From Candidatus Poribacteria bacterium (GTDB taxonomy: Bacteria; Poribacteria; WGA-4E; WGA-3G), in the NCBI GenBank assembly GCA_958295815.1, contig OY282374.1:1446856-1510855 (forward strand): DNA of 64,000 bases, in the 5' to 3' direction. The notes under the pieces are model-generated. The model was given only the letters and a program-made list of their open reading frames with translations, was not told the DNA's origin and did no database searches. Positions 16,560 to 24,957 of the stretch are shown here, in pieces. The position numbers were made by a program, and so were the translations under genes. How positions within the stretch are numbered: the first letter of the stretch is position 1; each line of letters begins with the position of its first letter.

Positions 16560-18671
16560 ATGCAGAATTCAACGGGAAAAGCGGTATGTCCTTATTGTGG
16601 TGTTGGTTGTGTCATCCGCGCAACCGTTCTTGATAATAAAATTACGAGGATTTCAGCGGACGACGATGTCGCCCCAAATTACGGTATGCTCTGTCCAAAA
16701 GGTGCACATCTCAAACAAGTTTTTCAAAATCATGATGGAAGACTCGCCTATCCGATGATTCGGGACCGGCGTGGTGAACCGGCGCGTGAAGTTTCATGGG
16801 ACGAGGCGATTGCTTTCACGGCAAATCGGCTTCACGAAGTTCAACTGGAACACGGCAAGGATTCCATCGCGCTTTACGGCTCTGGACAGTTGGACACAGA
16901 GGCTTCCTACGTTTTCAACAAATTGTTCAAAGGATTTCTCCGCACGAATAACGTAGACACGAATAGTCGGCTCTGTATGTCTTCAGCGGTGGTCGGTTAT
17001 ATGCAGTCATTTGGTTCGGATGGACCGCCTACCTGTTATGACGATATTCAGCATGCGGATGTTTTCCTCATTATTGGCGCGAATATGGCGGTTAATCATC
17101 CTGTCCTTTTCCAGATGATTCGGAAACGACGAGCAGTTGAACCAAATACACGGATTATCACAGTAGATCCACGCCGCACCAAAACGGCAGACTTCTCGGA
17201 TATCCATGTACCCCTTGCCCCTGGAAGCGATGTCGCTTTTCTCCAACTCATTGCCAAACGCCTTCTTGAAATAGGGCGGGTCGATGGACGCTTCATCCGC
17301 AGACGAACTGAAGACTTCAGTACTTATGAAAACCATTTGAAAAGCCTTGACGAAGACGCACTTCTCGCTGCCTGCGATATTCATCCAGCACGTATTGATG
17401 AAATCGTTGAATACCTTTCTAAACCGAGTCGCTTGCTCAGTTTTTATTGCCAAGGCACCAATCAGAGCACAAGTGGCGTTGACAAAAATGTGGCTCTCAT
17501 CAACCTGCATCTCCAGTTAGGTGAGGTGGGGATTAGAGGTGCCGGTCCGTTTTCATTGACAGGACAACCGAATGCAATGGGTGGGAGAGAGGTCGGTTAT
17601 TTATCTCACCAACTGCCCGGTTACCGCGTCGTCACCAATGACATGCACCGTGCCTATTTGGAGGGCGCGTGGAGAGTACCTCCGGGCAGTATTGATCCAA
17701 ACCCAGGGTTAACGGCGGTGCCGATGTTTGAGGCGGCGGCTGAAGGAAAGGTTCGCGCACTCTGGATCGCTTGCTCAAACCCCGCTGTCAGCATGCCTGA
17801 TACAAAGGTATCACAGGCAGGACTCCGGCGCGCTGATCTGGTCATTGTGCAGGACTGTTATTATCCGACAGAGACGGCGGAGTATGCAGATGTGTTGCTC
17901 CCTGCGGCACAGTGGGGTGAAAAGCAAGGTACAATGACAAACAGCGAACGGCTCGTCGTCCGAAGCGATCAATTCCTCACGCCACCCGGTGAAGCGATGC
18001 CGGATTGGTGGATATTCTCACAGGTCGCAAGAACGATGGGGTTCAAGCGAAATTTCGACTTCTACAATGCTGAAGAGGTATGGGATGAGTATCGACTCTT
18101 AACAGCAGGCACACCGTGTGATCAGATGGGAATGACGAATGAACGCCTTGCCAAGACATCACTGCGTTGGCCCTGTCCACATCCACGGCATCCCGGCACG
18201 GCTCGTCGGTACACCCGCACGAAGTTTTTCACTGAGTCTGGAAAGGCACAGTTTAAAACGCCAGTCTATAAGCCGCCTGATGAGGATGTAAATGAAGAAT
18301 TCCCACTCGGATTGACGACAGGACGTATTGAGAGTCAGTGGCATACCCGCACAAGGACGGGCAAGGTGCCGCAGCTTGTCCGTAAGGATCCTGAACCCTT
18401 TGTCGAAATCCATCCGGACGATGCAGTAGAGAACGATATTCAAGATGGTGAATGGGTGTATCTGGTCGGGCGACGTGGCAGGTGCTATGCGAAGGCACGG
18501 GTCACCGAGGCTATTCGGCGTGGATTGCTCTTTACACCGTTCCATTGGGGGGATCTTTTCCACGCCGAGACCAATGCGAATTATGTGACAAATCCTGCTT
18601 TCGATCCGGTATCTAAACAACCGGAGCTGAAATTCTGCGCTGTGCGCATTGAATCTAACGACGTGTCATAG
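16560..18671 (+). CDS. narB: Assimilatory nitrate reductase, molybdopterin type
   Basis: A 703-residue Mo-bis-MGD oxidoreductase that reduces nitrate to nitrite in the cytoplasm. The N-terminal [4Fe-4S] site is Cys10, Cys13, Cys17 and Cys45. DTNSRLCMSSAVVGY marks the molybdopterin domain of the NarB/NasA group. The C-terminal molydopterin-dinucleotide-binding domain includes TTGRIESQWHTRTRTGK. There is no twin-arginine signal and no extra C-terminal 2Fe-2S domain, so it is the short ferredoxin/flavodoxin-linked type. It completes the uptake-to-ammonium pathway with nirA and narK. Confidence 0.92.
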   Translation: MQNSTGKAVCPYCGVGCVIRATVLDNKITRISADDDVAPNYGMLCPKGAHLKQVFQNHDGRLAYPMIRDRRGEPAREVSWDEAIAFTANRLHEVQLEHGKDSIALYGSGQLDTEASYVFNKLFKGFLRTNNVDTNSRLCMSSAVVGYMQSFGSDGPPTCYDDIQHADVFLIIGANMAVNHPVLFQMIRKRRAVEPNTRIITVDPRRTKTADFSDIHVPLAPGSDVAFLQLIAKRLLEIGRVDGRFIRRRTEDFSTYENHLKSLDEDALLAACDIHPARIDEIVEYLSKPSRLLSFYCQGTNQSTSGVDKNVALINLHLQLGEVGIRGAGPFSLTGQPNAMGGREVGYLSHQLPGYRVVTNDMHRAYLEGAWRVPPGSIDPNPGLTAVPMFEAAAEGKVRALWIACSNPAVSMPDTKVSQAGLRRADLVIVQDCYYPTETAEYADVLLPAAQWGEKQGTMTNSERLVVRSDQFLTPPGEAMPDWWIFSQVARTMGFKRNFDFYNAEEVWDEYRLLTAGTPCDQMGMTNERLAKTSLRWPCPHPRHPGTARRYTRTKFFTESGKAQFKTPVYKPPDEDVNEEFPLGLTTGRIESQWHTRTRTGKVPQLVRKDPEPFVEIHPDDAVENDIQDGEWVYLVGRRGRCYAKARVTEAIRRGLLFTPFHWGDLFHAETNANYVTNPAFDPVSKQPELKFCAVRIESNDVS

Positions 18672-18828
18672 AAGGATATGTATCCCGATTCACCTACTTC
18701 TACGGCTTAGATTTACTTACTTTGAACTGTAAAAGTGATGATGCCTAACACTGATCGTCAGCGAATATCAAGACGAGAATTGCTTGGTTCCACACTCTTG
18801 GACCGATAAACATCTTCGTTAACAAAAT

Positions 18829-18853
18829 GGGTGGATATGAATGACATCCACCC
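18829..18853 (-). terminator. Terminator of minus-strand dehydrogenase gene
   Basis: GGGTGGAT (18829-18836) and ATCCACCC (18846-18853) form an 8-base-pair stem. Read on the minus strand the stem is followed by ATTTTGTT, a reasonable U-rich tract. It lies 38 bases past the stop codon at 18891. The rest of 18672-18890 shows nothing clear. Confidence 0.65.
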
Positions 18854-18890
18854 GTGTAGGCTTCGTAAATTGCTGGCTAAATACGAACTC

Positions 18891-19841
18891 CTAAAATCCA
18901 AGCTGCTTATTCACAATGTTTCGTAGTTCTTCGCCCTTTAGATACCGTTCCAAGTTATCCAAGAAGAAGTCAGTGATCCGACGCATCCGATGCTGGGAAC
19001 CACCTGCGGAATGTGGTGAGATGATAACATTGCCAAAATCCCACAACGGACTGTCTGCCTGAAGCGGTTCGACTTCGGTGACGTCCAAGCCTGCCGCAGC
19101 AATTGTACCGGCTTGCAGAATCTCAATCAGATCAGGCTCGTTGACAATCGGACCGCGAGCGACATTGATGAAGAAGGCCGTCGGTTGCATCACAGATAGG
19201 TTATCTTTATTGATTAACCCACGTGTTTCTTCAGTCAACGGACACGCGATCATAACAACATCCACCTGACTCATCATATTTGAGAGTTGATCCATCGGCA
19301 TCAGTTCATCGACTGTATCCGGTTTATCGGTGCGGTAAGCATCGACAGCCATGACGTACATATCAAAGCCTTTTGCCCGCTTTGCCATCTGCATCCCGAT
19401 GCCACCCATCCCGACGATGCCAATCTTGAATCCATCAATCTCAATCATCGGCATTGTCCTGGCACCGCCCCATTGGTGTTTGTCCTGATTCCGAACGGAT
19501 TCGTGGATACCACGCGCCAAACCCAGTAGGAGTGCGAATGCTTGGTCAGCGACGTGCTTCGCATACAATCCTGCGGCGTTTGTCAAAGTGACATCGCTCT
19601 CACGGAGCGCGGGATACATGTGTCTGTCCATGCCAGCACTGGAAGATTGAATCCATTGGATGTTGGGCAGATGTGGGAAAATGTCTTCGCTGCAGTAGCC
19701 GAAGAAGACTTCGGCATCTTTGCCTTGTTCGATAAGTTCCTCGCGTGAACCGGGGCTGACATAGGTATGTTCATCGCCAATGATGCTTTCCAGTCTCTCG
19801 AGGAGCGCACCTTCAACACGACCTTGAAGTAGAATTTTCAT
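18891..19841 (-). CDS. D-2-hydroxyacid dehydrogenase family protein
   Basis: A 316-residue NAD(P)-dependent enzyme. The Rossmann motif is GIVGMGGIGMQMAKRA. The catalytic set is visible as the Arg in INVARGPIVNEPDL, the Glu in VTEVEPLQADSPLW and the His in IISPHSAGGS. The start is the ATG at 19841 (MKILLQGRVEG). The open frame continues upstream for about 65 codons, but that part is low in conserved sequence and the alignable family start is here. The substrate is unknown. It lies downstream of the HAD and gnd genes on the same strand. Confidence 0.88.
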   Translation of the reverse strand: MKILLQGRVEGALLERLESIIGDEHTYVSPGSREELIEQGKDAEVFFGYCSEDIFPHLPNIQWIQSSSAGMDRHMYPALRESDVTLTNAAGLYAKHVADQAFALLLGLARGIHESVRNQDKHQWGGARTMPMIEIDGFKIGIVGMGGIGMQMAKRAKGFDMYVMAVDAYRTDKPDTVDELMPMDQLSNMMSQVDVVMIACPLTEETRGLINKDNLSVMQPTAFFINVARGPIVNEPDLIEILQAGTIAAAGLDVTEVEPLQADSPLWDFGNVIISPHSAGGSQHRMRRITDFFLDNLERYLKGEELRNIVNKQLGF

Positions 19842-19864
19842 ATTTTTAATTATTACCTCTTGGG

Positions 19865-19889
19865 CTGCCCTGCATTTCATTTCGGGCAG
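19865..19889. other. Leader hairpin of dehydrogenase gene
   Basis: CTGCCC (19865-19870) pairs with GGGCAG (19884-19889), about 25 bases before the dehydrogenase start. It resembles the hairpin at 16425-16448. Confidence 0.3.
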
Positions 19890-19976
19890 GTTTGTGGTTA
19901 ATTCCAAGCTGGATTGGCACAGTGTGTGGTTTATCTCATCAAGAACTTCAGGATAGAAAAATAGAAGAAGGGACGC

Positions 19977-20003
19977 GGGAAGGATTATACGTCCTACCTT
20001 CCC
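19977..20003 (-). terminator. Possible terminator after HAD gene
   Basis: GGGAAGG (19977-19983) pairs with CCTTCCC (19997-20003). On the minus strand the stem is followed after several bases by a T-rich stretch (TTCTTCTATTTTTC). It lies in the 188-base gap between the HAD stop and the dehydrogenase start. Confidence 0.4.
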
Positions 20004-20029
20004 TACCTCTTCTCTCTTTCCGAATTCTT

Positions 20030-20926
20030 TCAATTCCACGGTGGGATTTCAGGCAACAATTCTTGGAATTTGTCAATTAACGCAGTCTCATAAGCACCGG
20101 CGTATTCTCCGTTGAAGAACTTTTCCATTGCCTCGTCAAGGAGCAATTGCCACGATGTGTCCTCAGCACCCGGATTGACCGGAAAAAACAGTGCGCCGAC
20201 GTCTCGCGCCGCTTTCAGGTCACCTGGAGAATCACCGAGCATCAAAACATGGTTCTCTGGGTATCTATCCTTCGTTGTTATCGTGAGATGTTCTGTTTTC
20301 GTGCCCATTTCCTGTCCAGCAATCACGGAGACATAGTTGTCAATTTCGTGCTCTGCCCATTCTCGTTGGAGTGCCTCATCGGGTGTAGCGGACACAACGA
20401 TGACATCTGCTTTGCCCTGAAGCCGCTCCAATGTCTCGCGCACTCCCGGAAACGGTGGTAGGTTATAGACAATCTCTGCGACACTTTCGTTCACACCGAG
20501 GCTCCACGCCATAACTTGACTCAATTCGTCATGCCGCTCCCCGGTTGTACTATCAATAGCCGCTTGTAGTGCTGGATTCCCAAGTTTTGTTTCGGTTTCA
20601 GACCATTCTCTTAAGTAAGAAAGTTCTGGCACCGCAACACCCATATTCTGGACGAGTGGCATCTCGCGTAAGAAATCACACACCAGCAGGATCGCTTTAA
20701 ACCGATTCGTGCCGCGTGTTGTAGAATAGAGATTCACAAAATCCCATGCCTGATGAACTTGCCGCGAAATGGACGCCAAACCGAAATGCTTGACGAGGTT
20801 CACGCTAAAGCAATCATTATGCTTGACTTCCATGCTGTTGAAGACGCAACCGTCCGAATCAATCCCAACGAAAAAGTCGTGTTGCTGTTCAAAATCGTAT
20901 AATGCTTGTTGTGCTCCGTGATCCAT
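20030..20926 (-). CDS. HAD family hydrolase
   Basis: A 298-residue haloacid dehalogenase-fold phosphatase. Motif I is GIDSDGCVFNS (nucleophile Asp plus general acid Asp two residues on), motif II is VIVVSAT and motif IV is VLMLGDSPGDLKAA. A large helical cap lies between motifs I and II. The substrate is unknown; neighbours in sugar metabolism (gnd, 2-hydroxyacid dehydrogenase) make a sugar phosphate plausible. The start at 20926 is chosen because an AAAGGGA site precedes it; the in-frame ATG at 20941 lies upstream of that site. Confidence 0.8.
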   Translation of the reverse strand: MDHGAQQALYDFEQQHDFFVGIDSDGCVFNSMEVKHNDCFSVNLVKHFGLASISRQVHQAWDFVNLYSTTRGTNRFKAILLVCDFLREMPLVQNMGVAVPELSYLREWSETETKLGNPALQAAIDSTTGERHDELSQVMAWSLGVNESVAEIVYNLPPFPGVRETLERLQGKADVIVVSATPDEALQREWAEHEIDNYVSVIAGQEMGTKTEHLTITTKDRYPENHVLMLGDSPGDLKAARDVGALFFPVNPGAEDTSWQLLLDEAMEKFFNGEYAGAYETALIDKFQELLPEIPPWN

Positions 20927-20991
20927 ATATTTCCCTTTCAAAAGAACCCTTAGTACCTTGGGCTACGGCACAACGGCGTGTGCCTGCTACT

Positions 20992-22455
20992 TTAATCGAC
21001 AGTGACTTCTGGGCGACCTTCGAGCATCCATTCGGTATGGAACACCGTCGGTTCCCCGTCTTTTCCGAGGATCGTGTTGCCGTCTGCATCTAATTTATGA
21101 TAGGTGTGTGCCCCGAAGTAGTCCCGCATCGCCTGAATCAGGTTCGCTGAGAGTCTGCCGCTGCGGTAGCTATCAAAATACGCCAAAGCGGAACTAAATG
21201 CGGGAATTGGAACTCCCAGCTGCGTCGCCGTGCTGATGACACTTCGCCAGTTGGGTTGTGCATCTTCAATCACGCCTCGGAAATAAGAGTCGAGTAGTAG
21301 GTTCGGCAGCTCGAGGTTGCGCTCAAACGCCTCTGCAATCCGGTGTAGGAATTTTGCCCGAATGATACATCCGCCGCGCCAACCTAAGCTAATCTTGCCG
21401 AGGTCCAAATTCCATCCGAACTCCTCACTCGCTTCTCGCATCAAAGCGAAGCCTTGGGCATAAGAGCAAATTTTCGCGGCATACAGAGCATCGTGAATTG
21501 CCTTCAATGCTTCATCTCGGTCGCCTTGATATGTGCCGGACGGTCCCTGAATAATCTGTTCTGCTGCCACACGTTCACTTTTTATAGCAGAGATACAACG
21601 CGCAAAGACCGCTTCGGCGATAGTCGGTGCGGATATACCGAGGTCCAGTGCCGAAATGCTTGTCCATTTGCCGGTACCCTTTTGTCCTGCTTGGTCGAGC
21701 ACGACATCAACAAAAGGTGTTCCACTACTATCGAGTTGCGTGAAAATGTCAGCCGTAATCTCGATGAGGTAGGAATTCAATTCACCGCTGTTCCATTCAC
21801 TGAAGACCTCGTGCATCTCCTTGGCGTTCATCCCCAAGATACCCTTCATCAGCGAGTAGGCTTCGCAGATCAGTTGCATGTCGCCGTATTCAATACCGTT
21901 ATGCACCATCTTAACATAATGCCCGGCACCGTCCGGTCCGATGTAGGAACAGCACGGTGTGCCGTCTACCTGTGCCGCAATCTTCGTAAAGATCGGCTCC
22001 ACGAGTGCATAAGCTTCAGCGGAACCACCCGGCATCATTGCCGGTCCTTTGAGTGCGCCTTCTTCCCCACCAGAGATACCTGTGCCGATAAACAGAATAT
22101 CCTGTTCGGCTAACTCCGTGTGCCGACGTACGGTGTCATTGAAATTTGAGTTTCCGCCGTCAATAATGAGGTCGCCTTTTGAGAGATGTGGGGATAATTG
22201 CGCGATAAATGCGTCAACGGGTTCCCCCGCTTTCACCATTAGTATGATTTTTCGAGGGCTATCCAGTTTTTCGATCAGTTCTGGAATCGAGTGTGCCCCA
22301 GTGATATTTTTACCCTTCGCAGCACCTGCTATGAAAGCGTCAACGCGTGATACAGTACGATTAAAGACTGCCACTTCAAAGCCTTTGCTTTCCATATTCA
22401 GTGCGAGGTTTTCGCCCATCACTGCTAATCCGATGAGTCCAATATCTGCCGCCAA
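20992..22455 (-). CDS. gnd: 6-phosphogluconate dehydrogenase, decarboxylating
   Basis: An oxidative pentose phosphate pathway enzyme converting 6-phosphogluconate to ribulose 5-phosphate with NADP. About 487 residues, the usual length. The N-terminal Rossmann motif is GLIGLAVMGENLALN. The signature region IDGGNSNFNDT and the catalytic FIGTGISGGEEGA are clear, as are the C-terminal substrate residues (LPNLLLDSYF). The start is a TTG at 22455, placed nine bases after a perfect AGGAGG (plus-strand 22465-22470); the in-frame ATG at 22491 lies upstream of that site. A strong promoter precedes the gene. Confidence 0.93.
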   Translation of the reverse strand: MAADIGLIGLAVMGENLALNMESKGFEVAVFNRTVSRVDAFIAGAAKGKNITGAHSIPELIEKLDSPRKIILMVKAGEPVDAFIAQLSPHLSKGDLIIDGGNSNFNDTVRRHTELAEQDILFIGTGISGGEEGALKGPAMMPGGSAEAYALVEPIFTKIAAQVDGTPCCSYIGPDGAGHYVKMVHNGIEYGDMQLICEAYSLMKGILGMNAKEMHEVFSEWNSGELNSYLIEITADIFTQLDSSGTPFVDVVLDQAGQKGTGKWTSISALDLGISAPTIAEAVFARCISAIKSERVAAEQIIQGPSGTYQGDRDEALKAIHDALYAAKICSYAQGFALMREASEEFGWNLDLGKISLGWRGGCIIRAKFLHRIAEAFERNLELPNLLLDSYFRGVIEDAQPNWRSVISTATQLGVPIPAFSSALAYFDSYRSGRLSANLIQAMRDYFGAHTYHKLDADGNTILGKDGEPTVFHTEWMLEGRPEVTVD

Positions 22456-22491
22456 ATTTGTTTTCCTCCTATGGTAGAATCCATTTTTCAT

Positions 22492-22520
22492 ATCATAAAC
22501 TGCAGAGGAAATGGTGTCAA
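22492..22520 (-). promoter_or_regulatory. Sigma-70 promoter of gnd
   Basis: On the minus strand TTGACA (plus 22515-22520), a 17-base spacer and TATGAT (plus 22492-22497). It lies about 37 bases upstream of the TTG start and is the natural promoter for the gnd-HAD-dehydrogenase run. Confidence 0.8.
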
Positions 22521-22648
22521 TATATTTTTTGACAGAGATATTGAGTTATCTGTAATCAGCAGTTAGTCATTAGTAATCTGTGGTTGGCTTCATTCTACTC
22601 CTTGACCGAAACAGAATTCGGAGAAATAGAATTTCAGACTATAACGAA

Positions 22649-24646
22649 TTAGGAACCTATGTAGGGTTTCATATCCCAGAGTAGGATTGTGCCGTCATAA
22701 CCACCACTTGCTAAGCGTGTGCCATCCGGTGAGAAGGTGAGTTCTTGAACATCGCTGCAGTGTCCTCGAAAGGTGGCAATTTTTTCACCGGTTGCAACGT
22801 GCCATAGTCGAATTGCGACTTTCTTGGTGTTCACACCACGTTGCCACCATGTGCCGGATGCCAAATATCGACTACACGGCGAAAATGCTAAAGCAAATGG
22901 AGACCAACTATCTCGCGGCTGAGGAATAGTCATGACAGTCTCATAATGCTCTGTATCCCATAATAAAATTTCTCTCTGTCCGCAAGCAACTAAGGTGCCA
23001 CACGGTGAAAACGCGATGTAGGAAATTCTATCTGGAAATGTTTCAATTGCTTCACCGCTCTCAACATCCCACATCCGGGAGACTGGACCGTAATGTGTAA
23101 TGCTCACAATTTGCTTTTCGTTCGGACTAAACTCTATAAAGTGTACCCACTCGTTATGTGCGTTCAATGTGTGCAATAAATTCTGCCGACGGACATCCAA
23201 CACGTACAACTTACCTGTATTATCTGTACATGCCAGCAAGTTGTTTGTGGGTGCAAATGCCACCGATGTTACCTGTCTTTCTGAGTCCGTAGAATCGCTT
23301 TTTTCCTCAGGAAGTGTGAAGGAGGCAATCGGTATCTCGTCGTTATCAACATCCCACACTTTAGCAGTATTTCGGTCAGGACCAAAAGCATAAAGTCTTC
23401 CAACGGACGATGTGGACACAACAAGATCGGTCCCAGGCGGCCTAAAACGGGTTGGCGAATACGACGGATTGGTAATATCCCATAACATCACTTTTTGTCG
23501 CCAACGTCCACTTATGAGCGATTTGCCATCCAACGAGAAAACAAGCGAATCAGGTATACCTATAGATGAATAGCTATAAATATTTGGTTTAGAACTACCA
23601 ATTTTCCACATTTTAATCGACCGATTGAGGTCACTTTCGGTGGAAAAAATCAACTGATTTCCGTTCAAAAAATGTGCCCTTTGGATGTTCCCACGCGCTT
23701 CTTGATGTGTGTAGTGCTTTTCACCACTTTCCACGTCCCAGACAACGACAGTATTATCTGACACTCCAGTGGCACGCAAAACACCTTCTTGCGAATGGGA
23801 AACTTGTATTCGATTGACATCATAATCGTTATATGTTTGGGTTAATTGCCAATCTGCGACTGCCCAAACATGAATTGTATTATCTCGCCCGCCAGCAGCA
23901 AGGAATTGTCCACACGGCGAAAAACTCAGACTATACACAAAATCGGTGGGCTCTGTAAGGCTGGCTATTCTCTCTCCTATCTTCATATCCCATATTGCAA
24001 TGAAGTCGGCAGAATGCTCGGAAGTGCGAATCTCACCTATTGTGTCGGCATAATCAAACAAACGAGTGTCGGGCATCATGCATGCCAGCAAGCGACCATC
24101 ACCGGAGAAGACAATAGGACGTGTAGATCCACTAAACCATCTAAAATTTGTCTCACCGTGAAATTTTGCAATCTTCTCACCGGTTTCTGTGTGCCAGACA
24201 TATATGATATAATCGCGCCTACTTGAAACTATGAGATGCTGACTGTCTGGTGAGAAGACAAAGTGGGAAACCAAATGATACAGTTTCTCCTCTTCATCCC
24301 GTTCCATTGTGGAAACGCAGACACCGCTCCGTACATCCCATATCCTGACAAGTCCATCTCCATTACCTGTGGCAAGCCATTTGCCATTCGGGGAAAATGA
24401 GACAGCGGTAATCCACCCTCGTCCTGTGTCCCACAAAGCAACAGGACTCATGGTAGATATATCGTACAGCCAAACGCCTATTGAAGACCCAACGGCAAGA
24501 CACTTTCCATCTGGCGACGGAGTGATATTTCCCATTATACCTCCTTGTCCTAATCGTGCAATCGCTCCGTCCGGGAGTGCCCAAGTAGTTATATCATTGT
24601 CGTCAGGCTGCATCAGGGAAGATGTCCATTTTTGATTGTTTTGCAT
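22649..24646 (-). CDS. WD40 repeat protein
   Basis: A 665-residue protein made almost wholly of WD40 blades, probably two seven-bladed propellers. Typical blades are FSPNGKWLATGNGDGLVRIWDV and the terminal FSPDGTRLASGGYDGTILLWDM (each read to WD). No signal peptide, membrane segment or enzymatic domain is visible, so it is likely a cytoplasmic scaffold. It is related in repeat style to the first gene of the window but lacks protease and dockerin parts. The ATG is preceded by GAGG on the minus strand. It is divergent from the ABC exporter genes. Confidence 0.85.
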   Translation of the reverse strand: MQNNQKWTSSLMQPDDNDITTWALPDGAIARLGQGGIMGNITPSPDGKCLAVGSSIGVWLYDISTMSPVALWDTGRGWITAVSFSPNGKWLATGNGDGLVRIWDVRSGVCVSTMERDEEEKLYHLVSHFVFSPDSQHLIVSSRRDYIIYVWHTETGEKIAKFHGETNFRWFSGSTRPIVFSGDGRLLACMMPDTRLFDYADTIGEIRTSEHSADFIAIWDMKIGERIASLTEPTDFVYSLSFSPCGQFLAAGGRDNTIHVWAVADWQLTQTYNDYDVNRIQVSHSQEGVLRATGVSDNTVVVWDVESGEKHYTHQEARGNIQRAHFLNGNQLIFSTESDLNRSIKMWKIGSSKPNIYSYSSIGIPDSLVFSLDGKSLISGRWRQKVMLWDITNPSYSPTRFRPPGTDLVVSTSSVGRLYAFGPDRNTAKVWDVDNDEIPIASFTLPEEKSDSTDSERQVTSVAFAPTNNLLACTDNTGKLYVLDVRRQNLLHTLNAHNEWVHFIEFSPNEKQIVSITHYGPVSRMWDVESGEAIETFPDRISYIAFSPCGTLVACGQREILLWDTEHYETVMTIPQPRDSWSPFALAFSPCSRYLASGTWWQRGVNTKKVAIRLWHVATGEKIATFRGHCSDVQELTFSPDGTRLASGGYDGTILLWDMKPYIGS

Positions 24647-24957
24647 AGGGTTGCCTCGCAGTAATTGTTGTGTTTTGAGTTGTTATAGTGCCTCTCTCCG
24701 CGTGTTAGAAAGGTAACAGGCTTTCACCAGAAAATGTAATAGGTAGTGATTTACCTATACGCGTTTTTGGATGCATTTTCGCGCATGCTTAGAAAGTTGC
24801 TAACACAGTTCTTTTCTACAACAATACCTCTGTAGCATGTTGCTGATTTGGACGTTTGATTCATCGAAAACTTGATTAAACACATATCCCAAATTTACGT
24901 CAAAATATATAATACACACCACACGGTAAGACGCGCTCGCCGGAAAGGGGTCCCACC
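24647..24957. promoter_or_regulatory. Divergent control region, WD40 gene and ABC exporter
   Basis: A gene-free 311-base stretch. A perfect inverted repeat ATAGGTA-GTGATT-TACCTAT lies at 24739-24758, a possible operator. TATAAT at 24908-24913 could serve as the -10 of the ABC operon; no matching -35 is seen. The minus-strand promoter of the WD40 gene is not clear. Confidence 0.45.

Noticed and set aside
19842..20039. Extended N-terminus of the 2-hydroxyacid dehydrogenase
   Set aside because: The extra 65 or so codons reach into the end of the HAD gene, hold two hairpins and are not conserved-looking; MKILLQG is the usual family start.
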